NCBI GenBank assembly: GCA_036506155.1
Contig: DASXSF010000025.1
Location: forward strand, 1 to 64,000
Reading direction: 5' to 3'
Origin: DASXRA01 sp036506155
GTDB taxonomy: Bacteria > Actinomycetota > Actinomycetes > Mycobacteriales > Jatrophihabitantaceae
Length of the DNA stretch: 64,000 bases
Shown: positions 7,059 to 16,113 of the stretch, piece by piece
Numbering within the stretch: the first letter of the stretch is position 1
Layout: the number at the start of each line of letters is the position of its first letter
The notes under the pieces: model-generated
What the model was told of the DNA's origin: nothing
The model's database searches: none
What the model saw: the letters and a program-made list of their open reading frames with translations, nothing else
Position numbers and translations under genes: made by a program

Positions 7059-8531
7059 ATGGTGGTCGTCATGACCGCGCAAACGGACCGGGCTCGTGAG
7101 GCCGAGATGCTCGTCGACGACCTCACAGTGCTCGCCGAGCCGCAGCGACCGACCGCCGCACTGAGCCCGATCGGGCTGATCGTGCTGCTGTGCGGGGCTT
7201 TCCTGCCGATACTCGACTTCTTCATCGTCAACGTCGCGCTGCCCACGATGGATGCCACGCTGCACGCGTCCGCGCCCATGCTCGAGCTCGTGGTTGCCGG
7301 CTACGGCACGGCGTACGCGCTCATGCTGGTGGTCGGCGGGCGACTTGGTGACGCGATGGGGCGGCATCGCCTCTTCGTCGCTGGCGTCTCCGGCTTCACG
7401 GTCTCTTCCCTGGTGTGCGGCATCGCACCGAACATCGGGGTCCTGATCGCGGCGCGCATCGCCCAGGGATTGTTTGCCGCGCTGAGCCAGCCGCAGGTGA
7501 TCGCAACGTTCCAGTCCACCCTGGACGGTCAGCGGCGGGCACGCGCCATCGGCCTGTACGCGGCGGTCGGCGGCATCGCGGCGTCGGTCGGCCAGCTGGT
7601 CGGCGGCCTGATCGTGCATGCCGACATCGCCGGGCTCTCCTGGCGACCGATCTTCCTCGTGAACGTCCCGATCGGCGTCGCCGTGCTGGCCCTCACCCGG
7701 CGGTATGTGCCGGCAACCCGCTCGCCGCATCCCGCCTCGGTCGACCTGCCCGGGACGGCCCTGCTCGGTATCGCGATCGTCTCGTTGCTGATTCCGCTGA
7801 CCGAGGGACGCGTGCTGCATTGGCCCGCCTGGATCTGGGCGCTGCTCGCGGTGTCATTCGCGGCGGCCGCGGCGATGGTTTTTGTCGAGCGTCGCACCGA
7901 ACGCGGCGGGCGGACCCCGCTGGTGCCGCCGTCGCTGGTCAGCCTCCGTTCGATGCGCCGCGGGCTGACGCTGGCGATTCCGTTCTTCATGGGGTTCGGC
8001 GCGTTCATGTTCGTGTTCGCGCTGACCGTCCAGAACGGCCTGCACGAGAACGCCCTGCGGTCCGGCATCGCGATCACCCCGATGGCGGTGGCCTTCTTCG
8101 CCGGATCGCTGGCCGCGCCGCGCCTGCTGGCCGCGTATGGCCGGCGCGTCGTGGTGGGCGGACTCGGCTTACAGGCCGTCGGCCTCGTGTGGTTGATCGA
8201 CGTTGTGCACGGCTCGTGGCCGCACGTCAGCTTCCTCTCGACCGTGGTCCCACTGGCCCTGGCCGGCGTCGGGCAGGCGTTCGCGCTGGTCGGGTTCTTC
8301 CGGATCGTGCTGGCGGACGTTCCGAGCCAGCTCGCCGGCATCGGCAGCGGCGTGCTCGTCACGATGCAGCAAGGGTCACTGGCTCTGGGCGTGGCCTCGC
8401 TCGGCTCGCTGTTCGTGAGCCTCGCGGACAGCAGCGGTATGCGGCACGCGTTCACCGTGGTGGTCGGCATCCAGGCCGCGATCGCAGTGGCCGTCGGACT
8501 GCTCGCGCTACGCCTCCCCGACCCCTCGTAG
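7059..8531 (+). CDS. DHA2-family MFS exporter (14 TM)
   Basis: A 490-residue integral membrane protein. After a charged N-terminus of about 45 residues come hydrophobic segments starting IGLIVLLCGAFLPILDFFIV; VNVALPTM is the DHA2-type TM1 signature and GGRLGDAMGRHRLF the motif A loop. The length fits a 14-helix proton-coupled exporter. Starts at 7059 and 7071 (both ATG) are possible; GAGG lies just ahead of 7059. It is divergent from, and probably repressed by, the regulator at 6090. It ends 2 bp from the convergent DUF222/HNH gene. The substrate is unknown. Confidence 0.9.
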   Translation: MVVVMTAQTDRAREAEMLVDDLTVLAEPQRPTAALSPIGLIVLLCGAFLPILDFFIVNVALPTMDATLHASAPMLELVVAGYGTAYALMLVVGGRLGDAMGRHRLFVAGVSGFTVSSLVCGIAPNIGVLIAARIAQGLFAALSQPQVIATFQSTLDGQRRARAIGLYAAVGGIAASVGQLVGGLIVHADIAGLSWRPIFLVNVPIGVAVLALTRRYVPATRSPHPASVDLPGTALLGIAIVSLLIPLTEGRVLHWPAWIWALLAVSFAAAAAMVFVERRTERGGRTPLVPPSLVSLRSMRRGLTLAIPFFMGFGAFMFVFALTVQNGLHENALRSGIAITPMAVAFFAGSLAAPRLLAAYGRRVVVGGLGLQAVGLVWLIDVVHGSWPHVSFLSTVVPLALAGVGQAFALVGFFRIVLADVPSQLAGIGSGVLVTMQQGSLALGVASLGSLFVSLADSSGMRHAFTVVVGIQAAIAVAVGLLALRLPDPS

Positions 8532-8533
8532 CG

Positions 8534-9805
8534 CTAACTGTCTGGCGGCGGCACCCGGTAGCGGTGCCCGGTCGGGCTGCTCCATTCGTGAGTGCGGTCG
8601 GGTCTGTGTGTGACGTGCCAGCCGGCGTCGTGCTTGGCGTTGTGGTGTCTGCTGCAAACGGGCGCGACGTTCGCGCCGTTCGTCTCACCGCCGTTGCCCC
8701 AGGGCTGGGCGTGGTCGAGGTGGCACAGCCTGGCTGGGCGTCGGCAGCCGGGAACGTGCAGGTGTGGTCTCTGGCGATGACGTGGTCAGTGAGGTTGGCG
8801 GGTGGCCGGTAGGTGCGGCGGCCGTAGTCGAGGAGCTGGCCGGTGTCGTCGGTGACCGGCCGCCGCCAGGTGCCGGTGGGGTCGGCGGCGAGGCGGCGGG
8901 CGAGGGCGGCGGTGATGGGCCCGTACCCGGCGAGGTGGGCGGGTTGGTCGTCGCAGCCGAGCAGCGTGCCCAGCGAGACGGTGACGTTGATCGCGGGCCG
9001 CTGCCCGTGCCGCTCCGGCAGGGCCGGGTCGCCTAATACCCGGGTGAACACGTCGACGAGCGCGTCGGCGCGGCGCTGGTCGGCGCTGCGGGCATCGGTC
9101 TGCCCGGACGCGAGGGAGTTGAGCACGGTCTCGATCACCGCGGCGCCGTCGGCCGGGCAGCAGCGCCCACACGTCGGTGACGCCGTCGTCGTGCGGGGTG
9201 AACACCACCCGCCGCTCGGCGACCGCGTCGGCGTGGCGCTGGTCGGCGCGGCGCGGATCGACCGCGATCACCGCCCGCCGCAGCGACGCAGCGAACTGCG
9301 ACAGGGTCTGGTCGGCGGCCCGGGCCAGCACCCGCCGCTCGATCTTCGCGGTGGTCTGGGCGTCGAACGGGTTGACGGCTTCGGCGAGCTTCATCGCGTG
9401 CAAGTAGGTGATGCGCCCGGCGCACAGCAACTGCAGCGTGGCAGGAAGCCGATCCACCACGGTGCGGGCCACGGCAAGGCGCCGCTCCGCAGTCCCCGGC
9501 GAGAGCCGCAACGCGGCCCCCACCTGCTCGCGGGTGTAATCCACGACCTTGCTGCCCGACCAATCCAACGCGCGCCCGTCCAACGAGGCGAGCACCTGCT
9601 GCTGCGCGGCCTGCAACAGCGCGAGGTGCCGTTCGAGGGCGACCAGCAGATCCACCCGCCCGGCATCGGACAACGCCCCAACGTCGAGCAGCAGCAGCGC
9701 CGCCGTGTCCTCGCTACGGGGCAGGCTGGTGGCCAGTTCGGCGGCGACCGCGTCCGGCGAGACGAGCACGTCAACCTCCGAGACGGGCGGCACCTGCTCG
9801 AACAT
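8534..9805 (-). pseudogene. DUF222/HNH endonuclease (13E12-type) with two compensating frameshifts
   Basis: The N-terminal DUF222 part reads in one frame from ATG 9805 to about 9157 (MFEQVPPVSEVDV to VTDVWALLP). An extra base in a CCC-GGCC run near 9153-9157 moves the next 135 codons (ADGAAVIETVLNSLA to LTDHVIARDHTCTF) into another frame. A missing base in a CCC-GG run near 8748-8753 returns to the original frame, which then encodes a complete HNH domain (CHLDHAQPWGNGGETNGANV, VCSRHHNAKHDAGWHVTH) and stops at 8534. About 424 codons would be intact without the indels. Either a recent pseudogene or two sequencing errors. A LexA-like box overlaps the start. Confidence 0.8.
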
Positions 9806-9813
9806 GTGTGCGA
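9798..9813. promoter_or_regulatory. LexA (SOS) box-like site
   Basis: TCGAACATGTGTGCGA differs by one base from the actinobacterial consensus TCGAAC-N4-GTTCGA and overlaps the ATG (9805) of the DUF222/HNH gene. Several mycobacterial 13E12 family genes are SOS-induced, so the match is contextually sensible, though a single near-match can arise by chance. Confidence 0.45.
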
Positions 9814-9951
9814 GTCTATCAACCACCACATGTGCCGTCTACCCTTATTCCATAAGGAGAATCCGCAAGCCGGCGACGCAAGAAACCGCCCGGACAACGA
9901 CCCCGTCGCTGCCGTTCTAAAAGAAGACCCAAGCGCAGCCGAACCTGAGTC

Positions 9952-10338
9952 CTACTCCTCGTCGTCAATGTGCATTGCCGCCTCTTCGGCGGAGGAGGCG
10001 TAGCCGGCTCGCCCGACGTCAAACGCGATCGCGTCGGACTCCACGTCCGGATGAGCGCCCTCGTCCGGGGCGACCAGGCGCCCGACCCGCTCGTCGGGCT
10101 CGTAGTCCGACCACTCGCGCGATCCGACGTCCGGCTCCTCCTCGGTCAGCCGCTGCTCGAGCGACTCTCCGGCGCGCTGCTCGTCGGCAGTGGTTCCGTA
10201 GCGGCTGGCGCGCGGCTCACGATCGGGGGGCGAGTATCCGGCGTCCAGCGGGTCCTCGGTGTTGTCGCCGGTAAGTGACTCGGACGGGTCGATCTGATCG
10301 GCCCCCTCGAAGCCGCCTTCATAGAGGTCATCGCTCAT
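9952..10338 (-). CDS. DUF5709 family protein
   Basis: 128 residues from ATG 10338 (a GTG at 10344 is possible). Very acidic, with the family hallmarks DPLDAGYSPPDREPRASRYG, GESLEQRLTEEEPD, GRLVAPDEG and a C-terminal SSAEEAAMHI. Function unknown; common in Actinobacteria. No membrane segment and a probably disordered N-terminus. It precedes the DUF222/HNH gene by 146 bp on the same strand. Confidence 0.9.
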   Translation of the reverse strand: MSDDLYEGGFEGADQIDPSESLTGDNTEDPLDAGYSPPDREPRASRYGTTADEQRAGESLEQRLTEEEPDVGSREWSDYEPDERVGRLVAPDEGAHPDVESDAIAFDVGRAGYASSAEEAAMHIDDEE

Positions 10339-10386
10339 ACCCACCAGCCAAGCACGTCAGGCACGTGCGGGCGAACGGAACGGCGA

Positions 10387-11268
10387 TCAGTTCGGCGTGA
10401 TGCCCCATGTCCCCGTCCAGGCGCTGCTCGGCTCCAGCACCAGCAATCCGATACCGGTGTTGAACGCGTTCGCCGGGCACGTCATCGGCTCGACCGCGAT
10501 CGCCGGGCCACCCTCGAGCTCCTCGTTGGTGTACACCTGCACGAAGCCGAACGCAGCGTCGTACCACAGGTGCGCGCCGCCGGAGGAGGTACGCACGTCC
10601 ACCGCGCTCGGCCCCGGCGCGGTGAACGTGTCGTCCATACGCAGGGTCTTGAGCCGGCGCGCCTTGCCGAAGTCGTACGGGGTGCCCGCGACGTCCTGCG
10701 GGCCGACCGGCAGCTGGGCCTCGTCCGTGACGAACCGCTGCCGCGCCGGGACGTGCAGCGTCGTCTCGTCGAGCTGGTGTCCCCGAAGGCCTACGTACGG
10801 ATGGAATCCTGCGCCGAACGGTGCCGGGCTATCACCGTGGTTGCGGGCCACGGCCGTCACGGTGAGCCCGTGATCCGGGTGTAGCGCGTACGTCACCTCG
10901 GCGCGGACCTCGAACGGCCAGCCCGTCTGCGGCGGGATGTCGCACCCCAACGTGACTGACGAGGGGTTGATCGCGACCGGCACCCAGCGTGCCCACCGGG
11001 CCAGGCCGTGGATCGCGTTTCCGCGGGCGACCTCGGTGATCGGCACCTGATACTGCCGGCCGGCAAACGTATACCGCCCGCCGCGCAACCGGTTCGGCCA
11101 CGGCATGAGCACGGAACCCGCCCCATTGGGCGGCAGCTCGTCCTCGGCGTACGGCGCAACGACGTCCGCGCCCGAATGCGCGTAGCGGCGCAACCCGCCG
11201 CCCACCTCGACGGCAGTCAGCTCGTGCTCGCCCGCCGTGATCGTGAACTGCTTACCTGTCAGCGCCAT
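10387..11268 (-). CDS. Aldose 1-epimerase family protein
   Basis: A 293-residue protein of the galactose-mutarotase superfamily: PWPNRLRGGRYTFAGRQYQV (substrate-binding Asn-Arg), GNAIHGLAR (active-site His), APFGAGFHPYVGL (second His) and a late VEPMTCPANAFNTG (catalytic Glu). It interconverts alpha and beta anomers of a hexose, or acts as a hexose-6-phosphate mutarotase. It stands alone, 48 bp upstream of the DUF5709 gene. GGAGG and AGAGG lie ahead of the ATG. Confidence 0.88.
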   Translation of the reverse strand: MALTGKQFTITAGEHELTAVEVGGGLRRYAHSGADVVAPYAEDELPPNGAGSVLMPWPNRLRGGRYTFAGRQYQVPITEVARGNAIHGLARWARWVPVAINPSSVTLGCDIPPQTGWPFEVRAEVTYALHPDHGLTVTAVARNHGDSPAPFGAGFHPYVGLRGHQLDETTLHVPARQRFVTDEAQLPVGPQDVAGTPYDFGKARRLKTLRMDDTFTAPGPSAVDVRTSSGGAHLWYDAAFGFVQVYTNEELEGGPAIAVEPMTCPANAFNTGIGLLVLEPSSAWTGTWGITPN

Positions 11269-11643
11269 CAGCCTCTATACCTCCGGGAAATGCTGGCCTC
11301 CAGCGGTTCGCCCAAGGTCACGTGCCAGCCACATGCCACAAGTAGCGGACGCCGGGGGCTGCTGCTCGGCGACCGTGGCCGTGACCGAGGCAGGACGTCG
11401 GTCAGCCCGATGCCAACAGTCCCACGCCCACGTGGCAAGCACTACACCGAGGCACTCCTGGAGATACGGGCCGTGTGACTCCAACTCGGTGCGCTACACG
11501 GCCACGAGGGCCTGAGGTTCGTCATCAACGTGCTCGACACCGGCGGAGCCGTCACCTGCTGAGGTACCCGAGGTCGACCTGGAGATGATCAAGGCTCGCA
11601 CTAAATGGGCGTCGACGGCGCCCCAACGCGCGACGGCCACCGG
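11269..11643. other. 375-bp region without a supported gene
   Basis: Less biased codon-like composition than its neighbours and stops in all frames on both strands. It must hold the aldose epimerase promoter at its left end. Short stretches that look translated (for example GLRFVINV near 11510) are interrupted by stops and could be remnants of a lost gene, but I cannot identify a parent family. Confidence 0.4.
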
Positions 11644-12885
11644 TTACCTGTCAGTGGCACGCGTGGAGTATCTCCAGAACGACGGCACGGCCAGCGCCGC
11701 CACTATCACCACCGCCACGCAGGCGATGCCGCCGCCGACCCAGGAGATCGTCGCGGTGGTCGCCGCGCCCATGGCACCTGCGCGCAGATCGCCGAGCCGT
11801 GGGCCGCCGGCGACGACGGCGATGAACACACCCTGCATTCGGCCGCGCATCTCGTCCGGTGCGTACGTCTGCAGGATGGTCTGCCGGTAGACGGCGCTCA
11901 CCAGATCAGCAGCGCCGGCCAGCGCCAGCAGTAGCACTGCCAGCCATAGCTGGTGCGCCAGCCCGGAGATGGCCACGCACGCCCCCCAAGCGACGACGGC
12001 GACGGTGAGTGCCACGCCCTGCCTGCGCACCCGCCCGATCCATCCGCTCGATACGCCGGCGAGCAGCGAGCCGATCGCGATTGCCGCGTAGAGCGGGCCG
12101 ACCGTGCCGTGGAAGCGTTCGTCGGCGACCTCGGGATACAAGGCGCGCGGCATGGCCAGCACCATCGCCACGATGTCGACGCCGAACGACATGACCAGCA
12201 CCGGACGTTCCGCAATGAATCGCAACCCGTCGACGACCGAGCGCAGCCCGGGCCGGCCGAGCGAGCCGTCCGGGGGTATGGCCGGCAGCCGGAGTGCGGG
12301 GTACAGCGCCGCCAGGAACAGCACGGCGTCAATCGCATACGCGTACGCGAATCCGTGGCTCAGCGACACCACCACCCCGGCGATCAGTGGACCGACCACG
12401 CCGCCGAACGTGCCGACCGTGAAGTTCAAGGTGTTCGCCGAGGGCACGAGGTCGGCCGGCACGATGCGCGGGATGATCGCGCCGCGGGTGGACGACGCGA
12501 CCGCGAACATCGCGGACTGTACGACCACCAGGCCGAGGATGAGGCCGACGCTGCGCAGGTTGAGCAACGTCTGCACTAGCAGGGCCAGCGTCACCGCCCA
12601 CGCGCCCAGTGAGGACGTCAGGTACAGCAGGCGGCGATCCACCGCGTCGGCGATGGCACCGCCGTAGAGGCCGAAGATCACGATGGGGACCAGTCCGGCC
12701 AGGCCCACCAGCCCGACGTACAGCGAAGAACGCGAGATCGCATACACCTGCACGGGGACCGCGACCTGAGTGAGCATCGCGCCGATGAACGCCGTGCCCT
12801 GTCCGAGGAGCAGCCGCCGGAAGTGCGGTATCTGCACGGGCCGGGTGTCGACCGCATGGCGACGCAGCAGGGACGTCGCCGTCAT
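11644..12885 (-). CDS. MFS transporter (MFS_3/EntS-like)
   Basis: A 413-residue, 12-helix transporter. Start ATG 12885 is set by GGAGGT 7 bases upstream. Motifs include LLLGQGTAFIGAMLTQVAVP in TM1 and YGGAIADAVDRRLL (motif A), with ANTLNFTVGTFGGVVGPLIA after TM4. It belongs to the group that includes enterobactin exporter EntS and macrolide-efflux-like proteins. It lies 22 bp after pdxH on the same strand. Substrate unknown. Confidence 0.87.
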   Translation of the reverse strand: MTATSLLRRHAVDTRPVQIPHFRRLLLGQGTAFIGAMLTQVAVPVQVYAISRSSLYVGLVGLAGLVPIVIFGLYGGAIADAVDRRLLYLTSSLGAWAVTLALLVQTLLNLRSVGLILGLVVVQSAMFAVASSTRGAIIPRIVPADLVPSANTLNFTVGTFGGVVGPLIAGVVVSLSHGFAYAYAIDAVLFLAALYPALRLPAIPPDGSLGRPGLRSVVDGLRFIAERPVLVMSFGVDIVAMVLAMPRALYPEVADERFHGTVGPLYAAIAIGSLLAGVSSGWIGRVRRQGVALTVAVVAWGACVAISGLAHQLWLAVLLLALAGAADLVSAVYRQTILQTYAPDEMRGRMQGVFIAVVAGGPRLGDLRAGAMGAATTATISWVGGGIACVAVVIVAALAVPSFWRYSTRATDR

Positions 12886-12907
12886 CCGCGACCTCCACAA
12901 GTGCGGC

Positions 12908-13549
12908 TCACGGGGCGAGCCGCTCGACTACCCACTCGCCGTCGACCATGCGGTGCCTTAGTCGGTCGTGCAGCCGGTCGTGACGTCCCTGCCAGAACTC
13001 GACGACGTCGGGCCGCAGCCGGTATCCGCCCCAGTCCGGCGGGGCCGGCACGTCAACGTCGACGAAGCGTGCCTCGACCGCACGCACCTCGGCCTCGAGC
13101 GATGCCCGCGACGCGATCACCGACGACTGCGCCGATGCCCAGGCCGCCAGCTGCGAGCCACGCGGCCGGCCGGCGAAGTATGCCTCGGTCTCGGCACGGG
13201 TGACCTGCTCGACGGGGCCGGACAACCGCACCTGGCGCTCGAGCGGCAACCAGGCGAAAACCGCTGCAGCGTAGGGGTTCTGTGCAAGATCGGCGGCCTT
13301 GGCCGAGCGGTAGCTGGTGTAAAAGACGATGCCCCGCTCGTCCAGTGCCTTGATCAGGACGGTGCGCACCGACGGCCGTCGGGCGGCGTCGACGGTGGCC
13401 AGTTGGATCGCGTTCGGCTCGACGACCGTCCCGCTGGCGACCGCCTGGTCGAACCATGCGCGCAGCTGCTCGAACCAGCCCACACGCGCCGCCGCGTCAT
13501 CCAGCTCGGCGAACCCGTAATCACGACGGAGGCCGGCAGGATCGCTCAC
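12908..13549 (-). CDS. pdxH: Pyridoxamine 5'-phosphate oxidase
   Basis: A 213-residue FMN enzyme that oxidises pyridoxine/pyridoxamine 5'-phosphate to PLP. Seen: MRRDYG-type N-terminus (LRRDYGFAELDDAAA), RTVLIKALDERGIVFYTSY (FMN/PLP binding), SRKAADL-like YRSAKAADLAQNP, LERQVRLSGPVEQV, and the C-terminal PPDWGGYRLRPDVVEFWQG and RHDRLHDRLRH signature. Start GTG 13549. It is divergent from citrate synthase with a 60-bp spacer, and the downstream serC and aminotransferase genes use its product PLP. Confidence 0.95.
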   Translation of the reverse strand: MSDPAGLRRDYGFAELDDAAARVGWFEQLRAWFDQAVASGTVVEPNAIQLATVDAARRPSVRTVLIKALDERGIVFYTSYRSAKAADLAQNPYAAAVFAWLPLERQVRLSGPVEQVTRAETEAYFAGRPRGSQLAAWASAQSSVIASRASLEAEVRAVEARFVDVDVPAPPDWGGYRLRPDVVEFWQGRHDRLHDRLRHRMVDGEWVVERLAP

Positions 13550-13609
13550 GACGAGTCATCCTCGCACCTGCGGCTCGGCGCCACAGCACACTGTGAGCAG
13601 AATGGCGTT

Positions 13610-14716
13610 ATGGCAGACGACTACAGCCCCGGCCTCGAAGGCGTGATCGCGTTCGAAACGGAGATCGCCGAACCCGACAAGGACGGCGGGGCGTTGCGCT
13701 ATCGCGGCGTCGACATCGAGGATCTTGTCGGGGCAGTCACGTTCGGGAACGTGTGGGCGCTGCTCGTCGACGGAAAGTTCGGACCCGGTCTGCCGCCGGC
13801 GGAGCCCTTCCCGATTCCGGTGCACACCGGCGACGTGCGGGTGGACGTCCAGGCCGCGCTCGCCATGCTTGCGCCCATCTGGGGGTACCGCGCCCTGCTC
13901 GACGTCAGCAACGACGAGGCCCGCGAACAATTGGCCCGCGCCTCGGTCATGGCGCTGTCCTACGTGGCGCAGTCGGCGCGAGGCATCGGTCAGCCGGCCG
14001 TGCCGCAGTCGCGCATCGATCAGTGCAGCACGATCATCGAGCGATTCATGACGCGCTGGCGCGGCGAACCCGACCCGATGCACGTCAAGGCCGTCGATGC
14101 CTACTTCGTCTCCGCCGCCGAGCACGGCATGAACGCGTCGACGTTCACGGCTCGGGTGATCGCGTCGACCGGCGCGGACGTCGCGGCTGCGTTGTCCGGG
14201 GCCATCGGCGCGATGAGCGGACCGTTACACGGCGGCGCGCCGGCCCGAGTGCTGCCGATGATCGACGAGGTCGAGCGGACCGGCGACCCCGACAAGCTCG
14301 TCGGGGACATCCTGGACCGGCACGACCGGCTCATGGGCTTCGGGCACCGGGTCTACCGCGCCGAGGACCCGCGTGCTCGGGTGCTCCGCCGTACTTGCCA
14401 AGAGCTGGGTGCGCCGCGCTACGAGGCGGCCGCAGCTCTCGAACAGGCGGCGCTTTCGGCGTTGCGCGAGCGGCGCCCGGATCGCGCGATCGAGACGAAC
14501 GTCGAGTTCTGGGCCGCGGTCATCCTCGACTTCGCCGAGGTGCCGGCGCACATGATGCCGGCGATGTTCACGTGCGCACGCACCGGCGGCTGGTGCGCGC
14601 ACATCATGGAGCAGAAGAAGACGGGCCGGCTGGTGCGGCCATCGGCCCGCTACATCGGCCCAGCCCCACGCAAACCCTCTGAAGTAGACGGTTGGGGCGA
14701 TCTAGACCATACATGA
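13610..14716 (+). CDS. citA: Citrate synthase 2
   Basis: A 368-residue protein from ATG 13610. It condenses oxaloacetate and acetyl-CoA, entry step of the TCA cycle. Visible motifs: GPLHGGAPARVL (His of the active site), MGFGHRVYRAEDPRARVL (GHRVY signature), NVEFWAAVILDFAEVP (catalytic Asp region) and RTGGWCAHIMEQKKTGRLVRP. The shorter citrate synthase 2 length (about 370) distinguishes it from the long GltA type. Two hairpins follow the stop. Confidence 0.93.
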   Translation: MADDYSPGLEGVIAFETEIAEPDKDGGALRYRGVDIEDLVGAVTFGNVWALLVDGKFGPGLPPAEPFPIPVHTGDVRVDVQAALAMLAPIWGYRALLDVSNDEAREQLARASVMALSYVAQSARGIGQPAVPQSRIDQCSTIIERFMTRWRGEPDPMHVKAVDAYFVSAAEHGMNASTFTARVIASTGADVAAALSGAIGAMSGPLHGGAPARVLPMIDEVERTGDPDKLVGDILDRHDRLMGFGHRVYRAEDPRARVLRRTCQELGAPRYEAAAALEQAALSALRERRPDRAIETNVEFWAAVILDFAEVPAHMMPAMFTCARTGGWCAHIMEQKKTGRLVRPSARYIGPAPRKPSEVDGWGDLDHT

Positions 14717-14783
14717 CGCGGTGAGTGCTTGCGCTATGGGCTCGCGCCCGATGCGCCGAAGGCGCTTTCCGTGGCACGTGGTG

Positions 14784-14802
14784 CCCGCCCTTAGTGGGCG
14801 GG
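14784..14802 (+). terminator. GC-rich hairpin after citrate synthase
   Basis: CCCGCCC, loop TTAGT, GGGCGGG: perfect 7-bp arms, 67 bases after the citA stop. No T-tract, as is common for high-GC terminators. Confidence 0.55.
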
Positions 14803-14837
14803 AACTGCGGTCAATTGGCGCTGATATAGATGGCGAC

Positions 14838-14863
14838 GGCCACCCGCGGGGGGTCGGGTGGCC
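14838..14863 (+). terminator. Second hairpin between citrate synthase and serC
   Basis: GGCCACCC at 14838-14845 and GGGTGGCC at 14856-14863, separated by 10 bases and flanked by GATGGC and ATCGTTAATC. It may reinforce termination or act as an attenuator in the 5' region of serC. Confidence 0.45.
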
Positions 14864-14938
14864 ATCGTTAATCGCGCCGCACGACGGCGCTTATTCGAGT
14901 GTGCCACGGCAGGGTTGTGATTCGCGTAAGGAGGAGGC

Positions 14939-16054
14939 GTGAGGACGCGGGGAGGGGACGTGATTCAGATCCCGGCTGACCTCAAGCCGGCGGATGGCCG
15001 CTTCGGGTCCGGGCCGTCGAAGGTCCCGGTCGGCGCCGTATCCGCGCTGGCGGGGGTGGGCGCCACGCTGCTCGGCACCAGCCACCGGCAGCCGCCGGTG
15101 AAGCATCTCGTGCGGCAGGTCCGCGACGGGCTGCGGGAGCTTCTCGCGGTGCCGGACGGGTACGAGGTGGCGCTCGGCAACGGCGGCTCGACGGCATTTT
15201 GGGATATCGCGACATTCAGTCTGATCCGCGAGCGTGCGCAGCACGTGGTATGCGGGGAGTTTTCCGCGAAGTTCGCCGCGGTCACGGCTTCTGCACCGTT
15301 CTTGGCCGAACCGCACGTGCTGCGCACCGACTACGGCACGGCTGTTACCCCAGGCTTCGAGCGCGGCGTCGACGCCTACGCGTGGCCGCACAACGAGACG
15401 TCCACGGGCGTCGCGCTGCCGGTACGCCGGGTGGCGCCGGACGCGCTGATGCTGGTCGATGCGACCTCGGCCGCCGGCGGCATGAGCGTCGACGTCTCGG
15501 AGACGGACGCGTATTACTTCGCCCCACAGAAGTCATTCGCGTCGGACGGCGGATTGTGGCTGGCCGTCCTGTCGCCCGCGGCGTTGGCCCGGGCTGGTGA
15601 GCTCGACCGTTGGGTGCCGCCGTCGCTCGACCTGCGCATCGCGGTCCAGAACAGCCGCGCCGACCAGACCTACAACACGCCGGCCATCGCCACGCTGTTC
15701 CTGCTCGTGCGCCAGCTCGACTGGCTGCGAGAGCTTGGCGGCCTGGCCTGGGCCGCCAAGCGCACCGCCGACTCGTCCGGGCGGCTGTATGCGTGGGCGC
15801 AGGCCTCGACTTATGCGGTCCCGTTCGTCGCCGACCCCGCGCGGCGCAGCCCGGTCGTCGGCACGATCGACTTCGACCACGCTGTCGATGCGGCGGCGGT
15901 CGCTGCGACCCTGCGCGCCAACGGGATCGTCGACACCGAGCCGTACCGCGCGCTCGGCCGCAACCAGCTGCGTATCGGCATGTATCCGGCCGTCGAACCG
16001 GACGACGTCTCGGCGCTGACAGCATGCATCGACTACGTGGTCGAGCGCCTTTAG
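14939..16054 (+). CDS. serC: Phosphoserine aminotransferase
   Basis: A 371-residue class V aminotransferase, converting 3-phosphohydroxypyruvate and glutamate to phosphoserine. Start GTG 14939 follows a strong AAGGAGGAGG. Features: PADGRFGSGPSKVP N-terminus, GNGGSTAFWD, WPHNETSTGVALPVRR, DATSAAGG, and the PLP lysine in YYFAPQKSFASDGG (about 200). The TSHRQPPVKHLVRQVRDGL segment matches the actinobacterial branch. Located 59 bp before sepH as in mycobacteria. Confidence 0.95.
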   Translation: MRTRGGDVIQIPADLKPADGRFGSGPSKVPVGAVSALAGVGATLLGTSHRQPPVKHLVRQVRDGLRELLAVPDGYEVALGNGGSTAFWDIATFSLIRERAQHVVCGEFSAKFAAVTASAPFLAEPHVLRTDYGTAVTPGFERGVDAYAWPHNETSTGVALPVRRVAPDALMLVDATSAAGGMSVDVSETDAYYFAPQKSFASDGGLWLAVLSPAALARAGELDRWVPPSLDLRIAVQNSRADQTYNTPAIATLFLLVRQLDWLRELGGLAWAAKRTADSSGRLYAWAQASTYAVPFVADPARRSPVVGTIDFDHAVDAAAVAATLRANGIVDTEPYRALGRNQLRIGMYPAVEPDDVSALTACIDYVVERL

Positions 16055-16113
16055 CAGCGTGCCGTACGGCGTTGCTAACGGGAATCGGCTTGTCGACTCC
16101 GTATGGTCGGCGC

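Noticed and set aside
11269..11643. Remnant of a Tn3-like transposase or other mobile gene
   Set aside because: Only short interrupted peptide stretches; no motif supports a specific family.
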